In this document: piece by piece, positions 1 to 12,511 of the stretch | Layout of the letters: each line of letters opens with the position of its first letter | How positions within the stretch are numbered: the stretch's first letter is position 1 | Assembly: GCA_021397835.1 (NCBI GenBank) | Contig: JAJFZO010000446.1 | Span: 248,001 to 312,000 of the forward strand | Source: Moringa oleifera | Taxonomy: Eukaryota > Streptophyta > Magnoliopsida > Brassicales > Moringaceae | Direction of reading: 5' to 3' | Length of the DNA: 64,000 nucleotides | Notes under the pieces: generated by a model | Told to the model about the DNA's origin: nothing | Database searches by the model: none | Seen by the model: the letters and a program-made list of their open reading frames with translations, nothing else | Translations under genes and position numbers: made by a program

Positions 1-146
1 TTATTATACGTTAGACGATGCCACCCTACAATTGATTGTAGTCCACTGGGCATAGCTGTATTTTAACCAACCAACTTCCCTCTTTGGGATGAGAACCCAT
101 TATTTGATATGCTAGCTTGGATGCTTGGATCATGGCGAAAAGAAAA
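1..146. other. left flank of element E1, unassigned
   Basis: Short stretch before the first transposon end. No gene or repeat is recognisable. The last three bases (AAA) match the three bases after the other end of the element, which fits a target-site duplication, so this stretch was probably once continuous with the sequence starting at 12523. Confidence 0.5.
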
Positions 147-157
147 TACTACAAAAA
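147..157 (+). repeat. E1 left terminal inverted repeat
   Basis: TACTACAAAAA, matching the family end CACTACAAAAA except for the first base, which is a C-to-T transition. It matches the right end at 9 of 11 positions. Confidence 0.7.
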
Positions 158-159
158 TA

Positions 160-440
160 TTAGAAAATAGCGACACAGTATAGCGACTGATCTTATCAGT
201 TGCTAAATAATGATAGAATAGCAATAGATTTATTACAGAGTAAAAATTTTATCATAGCGACAGAATAATGTAGATTAGCGACACACATTAGAGATAGACG
301 TCATTTTCATCGCTAAATTTATTTTTAATTAATTTATTTATTTTTTTAATTAACCTAACAACAGACTAGCGACCGAATTTAATCGGTAGCTAATCAAAGA
401 TTTAGTGACTACAAGATTTCAGTGACTATTTAGGTAATGC
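160..440. repeat. E1 5' subterminal repeats
   Basis: Short motifs such as TAGCGACAGA, TAGCGACTGA and TAGCGACCGA recur in both orientations together with partners such as TTCATCGCTAAA. The same motif family fills the 3' subterminal region at 11880-12500. In En/Spm elements such repeats are the binding sites of the TNPA-like protein; that role is inferred here from position and density. Confidence 0.75.
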
Positions 441-454
441 AGCCTAGCGACTAC

Positions 455-3400
455 CCCATGGGCAGTCGCCAAGGCTGCAAGCTTCCTGCCTTCGAAGGCA
501 GCCATGCATGGTGCCACAGAAGTGAGCTGGCCATGAGCATGCCACCTTGGAAGGCAATAATGCATGGCCACCGGTAAAGCAAGGTAGTCGCCAGCTTGTT
601 GCCTTCGAAGGCAGCCATGCATGAGTGCCTCAGTAGCAAGGTGGCCGCCAGGCCTTCCAAGGCAGCCATGCATGCCCGTGAGCTTGCTGCCATAATTCGA
701 AGGTGGCCATGCATGACCTTCGAAGGTGACTGCGATGGCCACAATGGAGGAAGCCATGGCCTTCGAAGGTGGCAGCCATGGCCTTTGAAGGTGGCTGCCA
801 TGGTCGTGAAGGTAGGAATGGCCTTCGAAGGTGGCTACCATGGCCGTGAGAGAGGCAGCCACTGCAGTGCACGAAGGCAGCCATGGTGCCCACGAAGGCA
901 GCCACGGCACCTACGTACGAAGTTAGCCATGTATGGTCGCCATGAAGGAAGCCACAGTTGCCTACGAAGGCAGCCATGATGCCTACGAAGACAGTCACAG
1001 CGGCCCACGAAGGTAGCCACGACGCCCACGAAGGTAGCCACGACGCCCATGAAGGCAGCCACGGGTGCCCACAAAGGTAGAAATGGGAGCCAACGTACGA
1101 AGGCAGGCATGGCACCCATGGAGGTAGCCACTGTTCCCATGGAGGCAGCCATAGCCGCCCATGAAGGCAGCCATGGCCTTCGAAAGCGGCTGCCATGGCC
1201 CACGAAGGTACAGCCATGGCCTCCAAGGTAGCAGCAATGGCCTTTGAAGGTGGTAGCCATGGCCTTCGAAGGTGGCAGCCATGGCTGCCATGACAGTGAA
1301 GGCAGCCATGGCTGCCGCAAAAGCATCCATGCATGGCCGCCGCAAAAGCATCCATGCATGGCCGCGAAGGCACCCATGGCTGCACCAAAAGCCTCCATGC
1401 ATGGCTATGAAGGCAGCCATGGCCGCCGCTAAAGCTTCCATGCACGGTCGCAATGGCCTCCGAGGTGGCCACCATGGCCTCTGAAGGTGGCTGCCATGGC
1501 CTCCAAGGTGGCTGCCATGGCATCTGAAAGTGGCAACCATGGCCTCTAAAAGTGGCAGCCATGGCCTTCGAAGGCGGCAGCCATAGCCTTCGAAGGTGGC
1601 AACGATGGCCGCCTTAATAGCAAAGGCAGCCATGGCTGCCATGAAAGCCTTCATGCATGGCCGAGAAGGTAGCCATCGCTACCCCGAAAGCCTCCATGCA
1701 TGGTTGTGAAGGCAGCCATGGCCGCCACCAAATCAACCATGCATGGCCACAAAGGTGGCCATGCTTGCCGCCACGGTGTCCATGCAAGGCCACAACGACC
1801 TCCAAAGTGGCAGCCATGGCCTCTAAAGGTGGTAGCCATGACCTCCAAGGTGGCAGCCTTGGCCTTCGAAAGTGGTAGCCATGGCCTTCGAAGGTGCCAG
1901 CCATGGCTGTTGCGAAAGCCTAGCCATGCATGGCAGCGAAGACAGCCATGGCTACCCCAAAAGCCTTCATGCATGGCTATAAAGGCAGCCATGTCCGCCG
2001 CCAAAGCATCCATGGATGGCCGTAAAGGCAGCCATGCATTCATGCATGGCTATAAAGGCAGCCATGGCCGCCGCCAAAGCGGATCCATGGATCCAAAGCA
2101 TCCATGCATAGCCGCAATAACTTCCAAGGTGGCTACCATGGCCTCTGAAAGTGGCAGCCATGGCCCCGAAGGTGGCAGCCATGCATGGCCTTCGAAGGCG
2201 ACAGCCATAGCCTTCGAAGGTGGCAATGATGGCCACCGTGACAGCAAAGGCAGCCATGGCTGCCGCGAAAGCCGCCATGCATGGTCGAGAAGCAATCATG
2301 GCTGCCCCGAAAGCCTTCATGCATAGCAGTGAAAGCAGCCATGGCCGCCGCCAAATCAACCATGCATGGCCGCAAAGGTAGCCATGCGTGCCGTCATGGT
2401 GTCCATGCATGGCCACAATGACGTCCAAAGTGGCAGCCATGGCCTCTAAAGGTGGTAGCCATGACCTCCAAGGTGGCAGCCTTAGCCTTCGAAAGTGGTA
2501 GCCATGGCCTTCGATGGTGCCAGCCATGGCTGTTGCGAAAGCCTCCATGCATGGCCGCGAAGGCAGCCATGGCTACCCCAAAAGCCTTCATGCATGGCTA
2601 TAAAGGCAGCCATGGCCGCCGCCAAAGCATCCATGGATGGCCGTAAAGGCAGCCAAGCATGGATCCAAAGCGTCCATGCATAGCCGTAATAACTTCCAAG
2701 GTGGCTACCATGGCCTCTGAAAGTGGCAGCCATGGCCCCGAAGGTGGCAGCCATGCATGGCCTTTGAAGGCGACAGCCATAGCCTTCGAAGGTGGCAATG
2801 ATGGCCACCGTGACAGCAAAGGCAGCCAGGGCTGCCGCGAAAGCCGCCATGCATGGTCCAGAAGCAGTCATGGCTGCCCCGAAAGCCTTCATGCATAGCA
2901 GTGAAAGCAGCCATGGCCGCCGCCAAATCAACCGTGCATGGCCGCAAAGGTAGCCATGCTTGCCACCATGGTGTCCATGCATGGCCACAACGACCTCCAA
3001 AGTGGCAGCCATGGCCTCTAAAGGTGGTAGCCATGACCTCCAAAGTGGCAGCCTTGGCCTTCGAAAGTGGTAGCCATGGCCTTCGAAGGTGCCAGCCATG
3101 GCTGTTGCGAAAGCCTCCATGCATGGCCGCGAAGGCAGCCATGGCTACCCCAAAAGCCTCCATGCATGGCTATAAAGGCAGCCATGGCCGCCGCCAAAGC
3201 ATCCATGGATGGTCGCAAAGGCAGCCATGCATGGATCCAAAGCGTCCATGCATAGCCGCAATAACTTCCAAGGTGGCTGCCATGGCCTCTGAAAGTGGCA
3301 GCCATGGCCCCGAAGGTGGCAGCCATGCATGGTTGTGAAGGCAGCCATGGTCGCCGCCAAATCAACCATGCATGGCCGCAAAGGTAGCCATGCTTGCCAC

Positions 3401-4372
3401 CATGGTGTCCATGCATGGCCACAACGACCTCCAAAGTGGCAGCCATGGCCTCTAAAGGTGGTAGCCATGACCTCCAAAGTGGCAGCCTTGGCCTTCGAAA
3501 GTGGTAGCCATGGCCTTCGAAGGTGCCAGCCATGGCTGTTGCGAAAGCCTCCATGCATGGCCGCGAAGGCAGCCATGGCTACCCCAAAAGCCTCCATGCA
3601 TGGCTATAAAGGCAGCCATGGCCGCCGCCAAAGCATCCATGGATGGTCGCAAAGGCAGCCATGCATGGATCCAAAGCGTCCATGCATAGCCGCAATAACT
3701 TCCAAGGTGGCTGCCATGGCCTCTGAAAGTGGCAGCCATGGCCCCGAAGGTGGCAGCCATGCATGGCCTTCGAAGGCGACAGCCATAGCCTTCGAAGGTG
3801 GCAACGATGGCCACCGTGACAGCAAAGGCAGCCATGGCTGCCGCGAAAGCCTCCATGCATGGTCGAGAAGCAATCATGGCTGCCCCGAAAGGCTTCATGC
3901 ATAGCTGCAAAAGCAGCCATGGCCGCCGTCAAATCAGCCATGCATGGCCGCAAGGGAAGCCATGCCTGCCGCCATAGTGTCCATGCATGGCCACAATGGC
4001 CTCCAAGGTGGCAGCCATGGCCTCTGATGGCGGCAGCCATGGCCTCCAAGATGACAGACAAGGCCTTCGAAGGCACAAAGATGGCCGTCGTGACAATGAA
4101 GGCAGCCATGGCTGCCACGGAAGCCTCCATGCATGGCCGAGGAGGTAGCCATGGCTGCCTTAAAGGCCTTCATGCATGGCTGTGAAGGCGGCCATCATCA
4201 TCGCCAAAGCATCCATGCATAGCCGCAATAGTAGCCATGGTCTTCGAAGGTGGCAACAATGGCCTCCAAGGTGGCCGCCATGGCCTTCTAAGGTGGTAGC
4301 CATGGCTGCCATGGAAGCACCCATGCATGGCCTCCAAGTGGCACCCATAGAAGCGAAGGCAATGTTGCCTTC
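455..4372. repeat. GC-rich palindromic tandem array inside E1
   Basis: About 3.9 kb of degenerate 20-45 bp units whose common form is GGCAGCCATGGCCTTCGAAGG followed by short variants, mixed with units carrying CCATGCATGGCCGCAAAG. The units contain the self-complementary cores GCCATGGC, CCTTCGAAGG and ATGCAT, so the array reads similarly on both strands. This explains the many overlapping stop-free frames of up to 310 codons in all frames, which I do not regard as genes. The array is strikingly GC-rich against its AT-rich surroundings, and subterminal-type motifs lie on both sides of it (up to 440 and again at about 4405-4465). Confidence 0.9.
1728..3939 (+). repeat. higher-order repeat within the array, 572-bp period
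   Basis: The landmark CCAAATCAACC occurs at 1728, 2351, 2923, 3357 and, as a variant, 3929. Spacings are 623, 572, 434 and 572 bp. The long interval holds about 51 extra bases that repeat a neighbouring sub-block around 2035-2085, and the short one lacks about 138 bases. Blocks between landmarks share the same order of variant units, so amplification happened in whole blocks of about 572 bp as well as in single short units. Confidence 0.85.
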
Positions 4373-5019
4373 GCTTGATTTTTCTCACTATTGATTCAAT
4401 GATGGAATTTAATTGAATCGCTAGATATCAGTTCTAGCGACCACCACTAAATTCCGTCATTAAATTGCTTATAAATTGAATAATTTTTTTCCTTTCATGC
4501 GAGCGCCGTTTCTCCCCTTTTCTCTTGTTGTCTCTACGTCTGTGTTCTTCACATTTTTCCATTTCGCCTAGTTCCTTTTCCTTTTTATTTTGATTGTTGC
4601 CTTAGCATCTATTAGGATTGTGAAATTTCTTTTTCATCCATAAGCAACACTATCTTTTTCCCATTTATCTTGCTGTCACGGGTGCTGAGTGTTTGCCACT
4701 CTTTCCCTGCTCTGCATCTTGGTGTTCTTGAGAACTCATGATCTACTATTTGCTTGGTCAAGTAGGCCTTCTTGGTTATGGTGGTTCAAATCCAATTCGT
4801 GAGAAGAGTCCAAATGAGAGACTATAATAGTCAAAAGGCCTTCTTGGTTGTGTGCCATTTCCTCTTCCATTTTTTTCACTATAAGTACCCCTTTTTGTCT
4901 TTCCTCTTTACTAGATAAGTTGTATAGTTAATTATTGAAATTATTGATAATGATGTTGATGATTAGAAAATAATGTATAGAAATATTACGATTATATTTG
5001 GTAATTATAGAAATATTAT
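4373..5019 (+). other. E1 5' non-coding region after the array
   Basis: Begins with one more cluster of subterminal-type motifs (TCGCTAGATATC, TCTAGCGACCACCACTAAAT) at about 4405-4465, followed by ordinary sequence with pyrimidine-rich stretches. No coding frame is recognisable. It may hold the promoter or first untranslated exon of the transposase gene, but nothing in the sequence fixes that. Confidence 0.5.
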
Positions 5020-5640
5020 AGATTTTAAATAAATTTTTTGTTATTTATTTTATGTTATAATAAATTTAATTTATAGTATATTATTAGGTAATTTTTTAAT
5101 TTGATTGTAATTTAAGATAAATATTTTAATTAAATTTTCATGAAATTTAAATTAGTTAGATATTTATTAAATTTTATAATTATTAATTTTATTTATTAAC
5201 AAATTTAATTTATGTTATATTATTTATAAAATAATTTAATTAGTTTATAATATAAGATAAATAATTTAATTACAGTTTTATGAAATTTAAATTAGTTAAG
5301 TATTAATTAAATTCTATAATTGTTAAATTTATAAGTTAATTAAAATTTTTATTTATATTAAATTAGATAGATAATAGTTAAATTAAAATATAATTTGATA
5401 TAAATAATTTAATTATATTAATTTATGAAATTTAAACTAGTTAAATGTTAATCCAATTTTACAATCGTTAATTTTATTTGTTAATAAAATTAGTTAATTT
5501 GTTATTGATTACATAGATAATAGTTTCATTACATTACAATTCTATGATATAAATAATTTAATTAATTAAATTTTTATGAAAATTAATTGACTTAGATGTT
5601 GATTAAATTTTTGGAGTTAATTTTTTTAAAATAAATTTAG
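5020..5640 (+). repeat. AT-rich imperfect repeats, about 140-150 bp
   Basis: A very AT-rich stretch in which TGAAATTTAAATTAGTTA or a close variant recurs near 5141, 5281, 5425 and 5577, with similar intervening sequence each time. Four degenerate copies are seen. No coding potential. Confidence 0.5.
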
Positions 5641-5820
5641 TTTATGTTAATTACATATTTGCATTTGGATGATTATTACTAATGTTCAAGAAATTTATTT
5701 GTATGTTAATCAATTAAATTAATCTATTATATGATAATCATAAAATGTTACTGTTATTAGTAAAGCTAAACTTCACACATATTCTTTAGATACACTATTT
5801 GAGAATTATTAGTGAACATT

Positions 5821-6215
5821 TATTATCGATCACGTGTTTGTATGTGCATCACAATAAATTCTTCAATAATAATTCTTAAATTGTCCAAATAGGACAGTTT
5901 AGAAATGTAACATTTATATGCGGCACACGTGTAAATTGTTGTTCATTTTATTTTGTAAAAATTTTGTGTAGTGTCTTTTTGTTCTTCGGTTACATACTAA
6001 TGAATATGAGCATGTGTTTCAATTGAAAATACTAACTCATATCTATACATGTCATGTACTTGGACAACTATGAGGAAATGCTGCCAAAATTTTTACAAAA
6101 CGAAGTGAATAATCAATTACTATATTGTGCTTCATATAAGTGTACTCTTCTGAATGGTATAGGACCACTTACCTTTGAAGTTTGGGTGGCATGCATAAAA
6201 TGTTAAACAAGTCGT
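5821..6215 (+). promoter_or_regulatory. conserved leader block upstream of E1 TNP2
   Basis: Non-coding block that matches the region just upstream of TNP2 in E2 (minus strand, 41320-41710). Shared pieces in the same order are TGTCCAAATAGGACA (5882-5896), GTTCTTCGGTTACATACTA (5981-5999), a short frame beginning with MYL-NY--ML at about 6055, and a TGTGCTTCATATAAGTGT-like stretch near 6130. Such conservation between otherwise diverged elements suggests a promoter, untranslated leader or upstream short frame of the transposase gene. The exact function is not shown by the sequence. Confidence 0.6.
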
Positions 6216-6357
6216 ATTATAAGTTATATGCGTTTTATGTATCTTTGAAATTATTTGATAATTATTTTATATTATAATAAGTTTTTAAATTACTAAAATT
6301 TTCAAGAGTTAAGTTTTTGGGAACTAGTTTAATTAGAACAACTTAAGAAACAGAAAA

Positions 6358-9300
6358 ATGAGTACATTGGATTGCCAATGGATGTACTTCAAGCTTATAT
6401 ATGGATTCTTAAATCAAGAATTTTTAGATGGTATGGAACATTTCATTCAGTTTGCTTGTAGTCGACCGGCATTCATGGATGGAGATAAGATAAGGTGTCC
6501 ATGTAATCGTAAAAAGTATCATAACCGTTGTTATGAAACTGTTGATGTGGTTAGATGTCATTTGGCTAAATATGGTTTTGTATCGGGATATTATATTTGG
6601 AATTGTCATGGGAAAAAACGATGAGAGTTATAATAAAGGGGTAATTGAATATTATGTCGGGGAAGGATCTACCACGACGCATGAAGTTAATACATACCAA
6701 ACAATGGTAATGGATGCCACTGGTTCGGAATTTAATCTAGAACATATGGACGAATCCTCTAATCCAGATGCTCAACATTTTTATGATATGTTGAATGCTG
6801 CTAATCAATAATTATGGGATGGTGTCAAAATCATTCACAATTATCTGTTTTTGCTAGAATGATGAACATAAAGTTAGAACATCATATTTCGAAAAGATGC
6901 TATGATGATATTTGCCAATTAATGAAAGAGATGATGCTTGTCGGTAATCTCATGATGGAGAATTTTTATAGTACAAAGAAATGCATGCAAGGTATGGGGT
7001 TACGGGTTGAAAAGATTCACTCTTGTAATAACGGGTGCATGATATACTGGGGTGAAGACAATGAACTAAGTTCTTGTAAGTTTTGTAATCATCCGCGGTA
7101 TAAAAGACGAAGACGAGAATCTGATAAACAAAAAACACTTGTTCCATGTAAGAAAATGTATTATTTTCCTCTTAGTCCATGGTTACAGACACTATATGCA
7201 TCAGAAGCCACAGCTAAGAACATGAGATGGCATGCCAAACACGAGATTGAAGATAGTGTAATGCATCATTGCTCTAATTCTCCTGCGTAGATGCATTTTA
7301 ATCAATCACATCCATTTTTTGCTGCTAAATGTAAGAATGTCAGACTAAGTTTAAGTACTGATGGATTTTAACCATTTGGTCAGTCAGGCCAACAATATTC
7401 TTCATGCCGATAATAGTCATACCATATAACTTACCTCTGTGGATGTGCATGAAAGAGGAGTACATGTTCTTAACTATAATCATTCCTAGATTGATAAATC
7501 CAAAAAATAAGTTAGATGTTTATTTGCAGCCTTTGATAGCAGAGTTTCAAATGTTATGGGAGGTTAGGGTGCTCACATATGATATCTCTTGTAAACAAAA
7601 TTTTATCATGAAAGTTGCTTTAATATGGACCATTAGTGACTTTCCTGCCTACTCGATGTTGTCTGGATGGAGTACAGCAGGAAGACTGCTTGTCCTTACT
7701 GTGGAGAAGGTTCAGATGCATTTACCCTTTCCAACGGACGAAAGCAGTCTTGGTTTGATAACCATCTAAGTTTTTGCCTGAAGATCATCTATTTCGAAGG
7801 AATACAACTGCATTCATTAAGAGTAAAATGGTGAGAAGAGTAGCTCCTCCCATTAAATCAGGGTATGAATTGCTACATGATATAGATCAATTAGGGTTGA
7901 AAAAAGTTACAAAAGTGGGATATGATCAGATAAATGGTCCTATTTGCAAGACATATGGTTGGAGAAACGAAGCATATTTTAGGATTTACCTTATTGGTGT
8001 AGCAACTTAATACGACATAATCTTGATGTCATGCATATAGAGAAAAATGCGTTTGATAATGTGTTCAACACGGTCATGAATGTAGAAGAAAAGATAAAGG
8101 ATAATGCAAAGTCAACGGAAGACTTGAAGGCATTTTGCAAACACCCTGAGTTAGCAAAATATGACCACTAAAAAATACCCTAAAGCTTGTTACAGCCTTG
8201 ACAAAGCTAGTAGAGAAGCATTGTGTGAGTGGGTAAAGAATCTGAGATTTTTTTTTTATGGACATGTATCAAACATGGCAAGGTGTGTGGATATGACGAA
8301 GAAGAAGTTGTTTGGGATGAAAAGTCATGACTGTCATGTTTTCATGCAACGATTACTACCCATCGCATTTCGTGAGTTGTTGCCTACTAATGTGTGGCAC
8401 GCATTAACAGAGTTTAGTCTTTTTTTTTAAAAAAATTTACATCAACTACCATTCGGAGTGAAGATATGAAACGACTTAAGAATGAAATTCCTATAATTTT
8501 ATGTAAACTCAAGCATATATTTCCTCCAAGCTTTTTTGACTCGATGGAACATCTTTCAATACACTTGGCTTATGAAGCAAAGATAGCTGGTCCAGTGCAG
8601 TATCGATGGATGTATCCATTTGAAAGGTACTAATCTTTTACTTTATGTAATTAATATATGTCATTGTACATGTTAATTATTTAATCATTCTTAATTATCA
8701 TCAAAGGTATTTACAAAAGTTGAAAAATAATATTAAGAATAAAGCAAAAGTGGAAGGCTCAATATGCAATGCATACTTGGTTGAAGAGGCATCATCATTT
8801 TGCTCACACTGCTTCGAGCCACATGTTAACACACGACATTGAAAATTGTCACGGAATGATACTAGTGATTATGAGCCGAAAGAGCATGAAGACAATATCT
8901 CGATCTTTAAACATCATGGTCAATCATTTGGAAAGGAAAAATCCAAGTACTTGATAGAGGAAGAATATCATGCAACACATACATATGTTTTATTGAATTG
9001 CCCTAAGGTTGAACCATTCACAGAGTAATATTCGATAACTTAATCATAGCAATTGATAAAGCCATTCGCACATTAAAAATGTTCTTTGATAATGATCATC
9101 ATTTTTCATACTAATATTTTGTAGGATTTATATTTCTCAATTACGTGAACATTGTCCACACATAATTAATCGTGAAATCAACACTCATCTGGAGCTTTAT
9201 TTTTCTAGTTGGTTTAATCTATACATGCGTCCTTTTAATCTAATTTCTTGTTTGGTTAAATCATTTTTGTTAGTGCAGTCAAATGATTCATTTTCTAATA

Positions 9301-10033
9301 CTTACAGGTTCATGATCCACTAAACTTTGTTAACTACAATTCCATCAAAGATGTTGCAAAGGGTTCATTAAGGCCGGTGAAATCATAGCTAGGTTACTAT
9401 GTCAATGGGTATAAATTTTACACTAAAAGACACAGTTCAGATAGGGCCACAATGAATAGCGGAGTCTGCATTAAAAGGTCCAAGTATAATGCAGATGAAA
9501 GTGACTATTTCAATATATTGATGGAAGTGTTACAATTAGAATATCCTGCATTGCCAATCAAAAGAACTATTTTATTCAAATGTGAATAGTTTGATTCTAC
9601 ACCGAATATGGGCACAAAAGTACATAAATCATATAATCTGGTGGATGTGAATCACACAAGGAGATTAAATAAGTATGAACCATTTGTGTTAGCTTTACAA
9701 GCAGCTTAAGTTTATTATGTTCCTTATCCAAGTTTAAAGCGCGATAAGCGTGATTGGTGGGCTGCTTGTAAGATAAAGGCTAGATCTATCATTGAACTTT
9801 CAGACTCTAATATGACATATGGATCAAGCAAAGATGCGCCTTTTCAAGATGATGAGAGAGATGTCCATCAAATTGAGAGTGATACGGATGATCATTTTAT
9901 ATTAATAGATCCAAGTGAGATATTAATAGATATTGATGAAGAAGAAGAAAATATTTCAGATGAGTTAGATTTTAAAAATTATTCTACAGAGGAAGAAGAC
10001 GAAGAAGAGGAAGATCTTGAACATGACGATTAG
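6358..10033 (+). pseudogene. broken TNP2-type CACTA transposase of E1
   Basis: Family role: TNP2/TNPD proteins act in the nucleus to cut and move CACTA elements. Domains in order: transposase-associated domain (PF13963-like, 6358-6618, with CPC, C and H residues); Transposase_21 core (about 6740-8430, with GLR-EKIH-C-NGCMIYW, PYNLP-WMC, WTISDFPAYSMLSGW and KSHDCHVFMQRLLP); DUF4218-like part (about 8480-8800, FPPSFFDSMEHL); DUF4216-like part (about 9350-9790); and an acidic tail (9812-10033, Glu/Asp-rich). An 80-bp GT-AG intron at 8627-8706 splits the codon run PFER-YLQKL. The frame is broken by several stops and shifts, including TAG at 7288 and 9587 where relatives have Trp. The start at 6358 is chosen because the PF13963-like domain begins there. 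Dead, but nearly full length. Confidence 0.85.
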
Positions 10034-10224
10034 TTTTTTTTATTTTTTAATTATTTAATGTATTGTTTTAATTATATAATCTACTATAAGAAATGTGTGT
10101 TGAACTAGTTATTCTTTATATTATCTTTTCATCATGTATTTCAGAGGGTTTAAGTTCGATTTTCAAGGAAGATTTTTTATTAATTTATAAAACTAAACTT
10201 TATCAAGTTCATTAACATGATTAG

Positions 10225-11756
10225 ATGAGAGGTTGAGGGAGAAGAGGTGACTCTGGAGGGAGAAGTGAGTATCTCGGAGAGAGAGATCCACGATCTGTAT
10301 CTTCACTTCCACATATCCAGGATGAAGAGGAGGACACAGGTGCACTATCTCCACATGTTTTAGCCTCTTCTCGCTTTGCTGCTACTACGATGTCTAGCTT
10401 AGGGAGTATGCAAAGTTCAGGTAGACAGTCGATTTATGTAAACAATAATAGGTAAGTATTTATAATTATTATTTTTAATACTTTGTATCTTATCTTTATA
10501 TATAAATTTTGTTAATATTTATTCATTATCTTATTTGACAGGATTGAGCCTTCGCATCAATGCTCTACGAAAATTTATAAAATTTTTCAGGAGAGGGTTG
10601 ATACATGTGGGTATATTGTGAAAGATGCTCAAAGTATGTACAATTATTTACCAAAAAAAATTTTATTCCATTTTATCATACTTACTAACATTTATTTTTA
10701 TTGCAAAAACATTTTACATGAGACGAGGCTATGGATGGCATGGTGAAGGCCGCATGGGAGGTTCGAGCTGCAGATCGATATGCTAATTTGATGTATGCAT
10801 GTTGTCATAAGGTGAGGAATAAGCATCAATTTATCCCTGATACTGTATGGGAGCAATGGTAAATAAAATGGAACCGATCAGAGTACAAACAAAAATGTGA
10901 AACTATGTCCCGTAATCGATAGAGCGAAACAGGTGGACTCGGGTTAGGTCCCTCTCGATATAGTGCTGGTTCATGTTCACTGCAGAACCATTATCGATGC
11001 TTGGTATGTATGATATATAAATTTTTTTAAGAAATGTAAGTGAAAATGTTATGATTATTTATTATGTATTTTTTTCAGGCATGTGAGTTGGGCCGTGAAC
11101 CTACTGCAATAGAGCTTTTTAAACGGACTCACACTAAAAAATCTAATCCTAATGAGTTCATAGATGAGCGTTCCAAAAAAGTAAATGTAAGTTCATTGTC
11201 TTTAATATTTAATAAGTAAATTTAATTTTATCTTTTTTATTTCACTATTCGGTTCAGTTAATAAGTTAACAAAATGTTTTATTTACTGTAGGAACGGTTT
11301 GAAGAATTGGTTGCCACAGCTGCTTAGCCACAGGAGGGATCTTCAGACACACTTGAGGTAGACTATAGTAAGCTTTACTATAAGGCAGTAGGTGGAGAGA
11401 AAAAGTGTCAAGTGTACGGGCTTGGGAGTCAAGCTCTATCATGATATTTAGGTGACAGCTCTAGTAGTGGACGCCTTGTGGATGACGTAGCTATGCAAGA
11501 TATGCGCTCTCAAATGAAGGCAATGGAAGAGAGCATGGAGCTAGAGCGTAAGTGTATGGAGGAGCATATGGAGGAGGAGCGTAGGACTTTAGAACAGAGA
11601 TTAGAGGAGGAGCACAAGGCTAAGGAGCATGATCGCATACGCTTCGAGATGGAATTACAAGAGCGCTTACAGAGAGAGGTTGATATGAATGAACGCATCC
11701 GCAAGATGGAGGCTTTCCTTTTGAGAAGCAGACCCCCAGCATCGCCTAATAATTAG
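10225..11756 (+). pseudogene. broken Transposase_24 (TNPA-like) gene of E1
   Basis: Second gene of E1, in several exons with GT-AG boundaries (for example a donor after 10451 and an acceptor near 10542). The diagnostic core of plant En/Spm Transposase_24 (PF03004) is visible: AW-VRAADRYANLMY, a SETGG motif, GREPTAIELFKRTHTKK and FIDERSKKVN around 10750-11190. The end (11478-11756) is a 92-residue highly charged coiled coil rich in Glu, Arg and Met. Stops interrupt the conserved core at several Gln codons (CAA or CAG to TAA or TAG), for instance after WEQW and in AAA-PQEG. The family binds subterminal repeats and assists transposition. No C48 protease domain is seen here, unlike E2 and E3. Confidence 0.8.
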
Positions 11757-11879
11757 ATGTAATTTCTTGTTTGAATATTGTATTTTAAGATAATATAATA
11801 TATAATCTTGTAATTATTATGTTTTATGAATTTTAATTTATTTTATTTTTGTTTAGTTATTTAAATTTATTTTTTATGA

Positions 11880-12500
11880 AAAATTAATTATGTTAATGAC
11901 AGATTTATCAGTCACTAATTTGTTTATATTGAAGCCCTTGAGTTTAATGATAGATATTAATTACTATTCAATCGTTAAAATAACGATAGATATTAGTCTG
12001 TCGCTAAACTAGCGACAGATTTTATTTTATTCTGTCGCTATTTTAACGACAGATATTAATCTGCTACTAAAACAGCGACAGTAATCAATCTGTAGATATT
12101 TTAGCGACAGAATCATATGTGTCGCTAAAATAGCGATAGTAATCAATCTGTAACTACTTTAGCGACAGATTTGATTTTGTCATTATGCTTAGTGACAGAT
12201 ATAAATCGGTCACTAATAGAGCGACAGATTGTTGTATGTCATTAAATGATTCTATCGCTAAGGAACAGCGACAGATATCTTTTTTGTCACTAGTTTAGTG
12301 ACAGATGCAAATCTGTCACTACGTTAATGATAGATACTTTATGATCTCTAATCTATCACTACTTAGCGACAGATACAAAATTCAATTGTTAGTTTTGCTC
12401 GCGATAGAGATTTTAACTACTAATTCTATTTGTCATTAATCTATTGCTAAATTTTTTTGCGACAAATTGTTTCAATTTAGTGATGAATTAATCGGTCGTT
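11880..12500. repeat. E1 3' subterminal repeats
   Basis: Dense motifs of the form AGCGACAGAT and ATCTGTCGCTA, about 10-12 bp, in both orientations and often paired as imperfect palindromes spaced about 30-60 bp. They mirror the 5' subterminal region and stop just before the right terminal repeat. Confidence 0.85.
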
Positions 12501-12511
12501 AAATCTGAGTT

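Noticed and set aside
455..4372. Possible CRISPR-like or regular direct-repeat array
   Set aside because: Units are contiguous, degenerate and palindromic, with no unique spacers, and the setting is a plant transposon.
419..4394. Dozens of overlapping open frames, up to 310 codons, on both strands
   Set aside because: They are produced by palindromic, stop-poor tandem repeats; every frame on both strands is open for long stretches and the products are low-complexity repeats without a known domain.
7774..8430. Separate small genes at 7774-8010 and 8161-8430
   Set aside because: They are consecutive pieces of the same broken TNP2 gene of E1, as shown by the order of conserved motifs.
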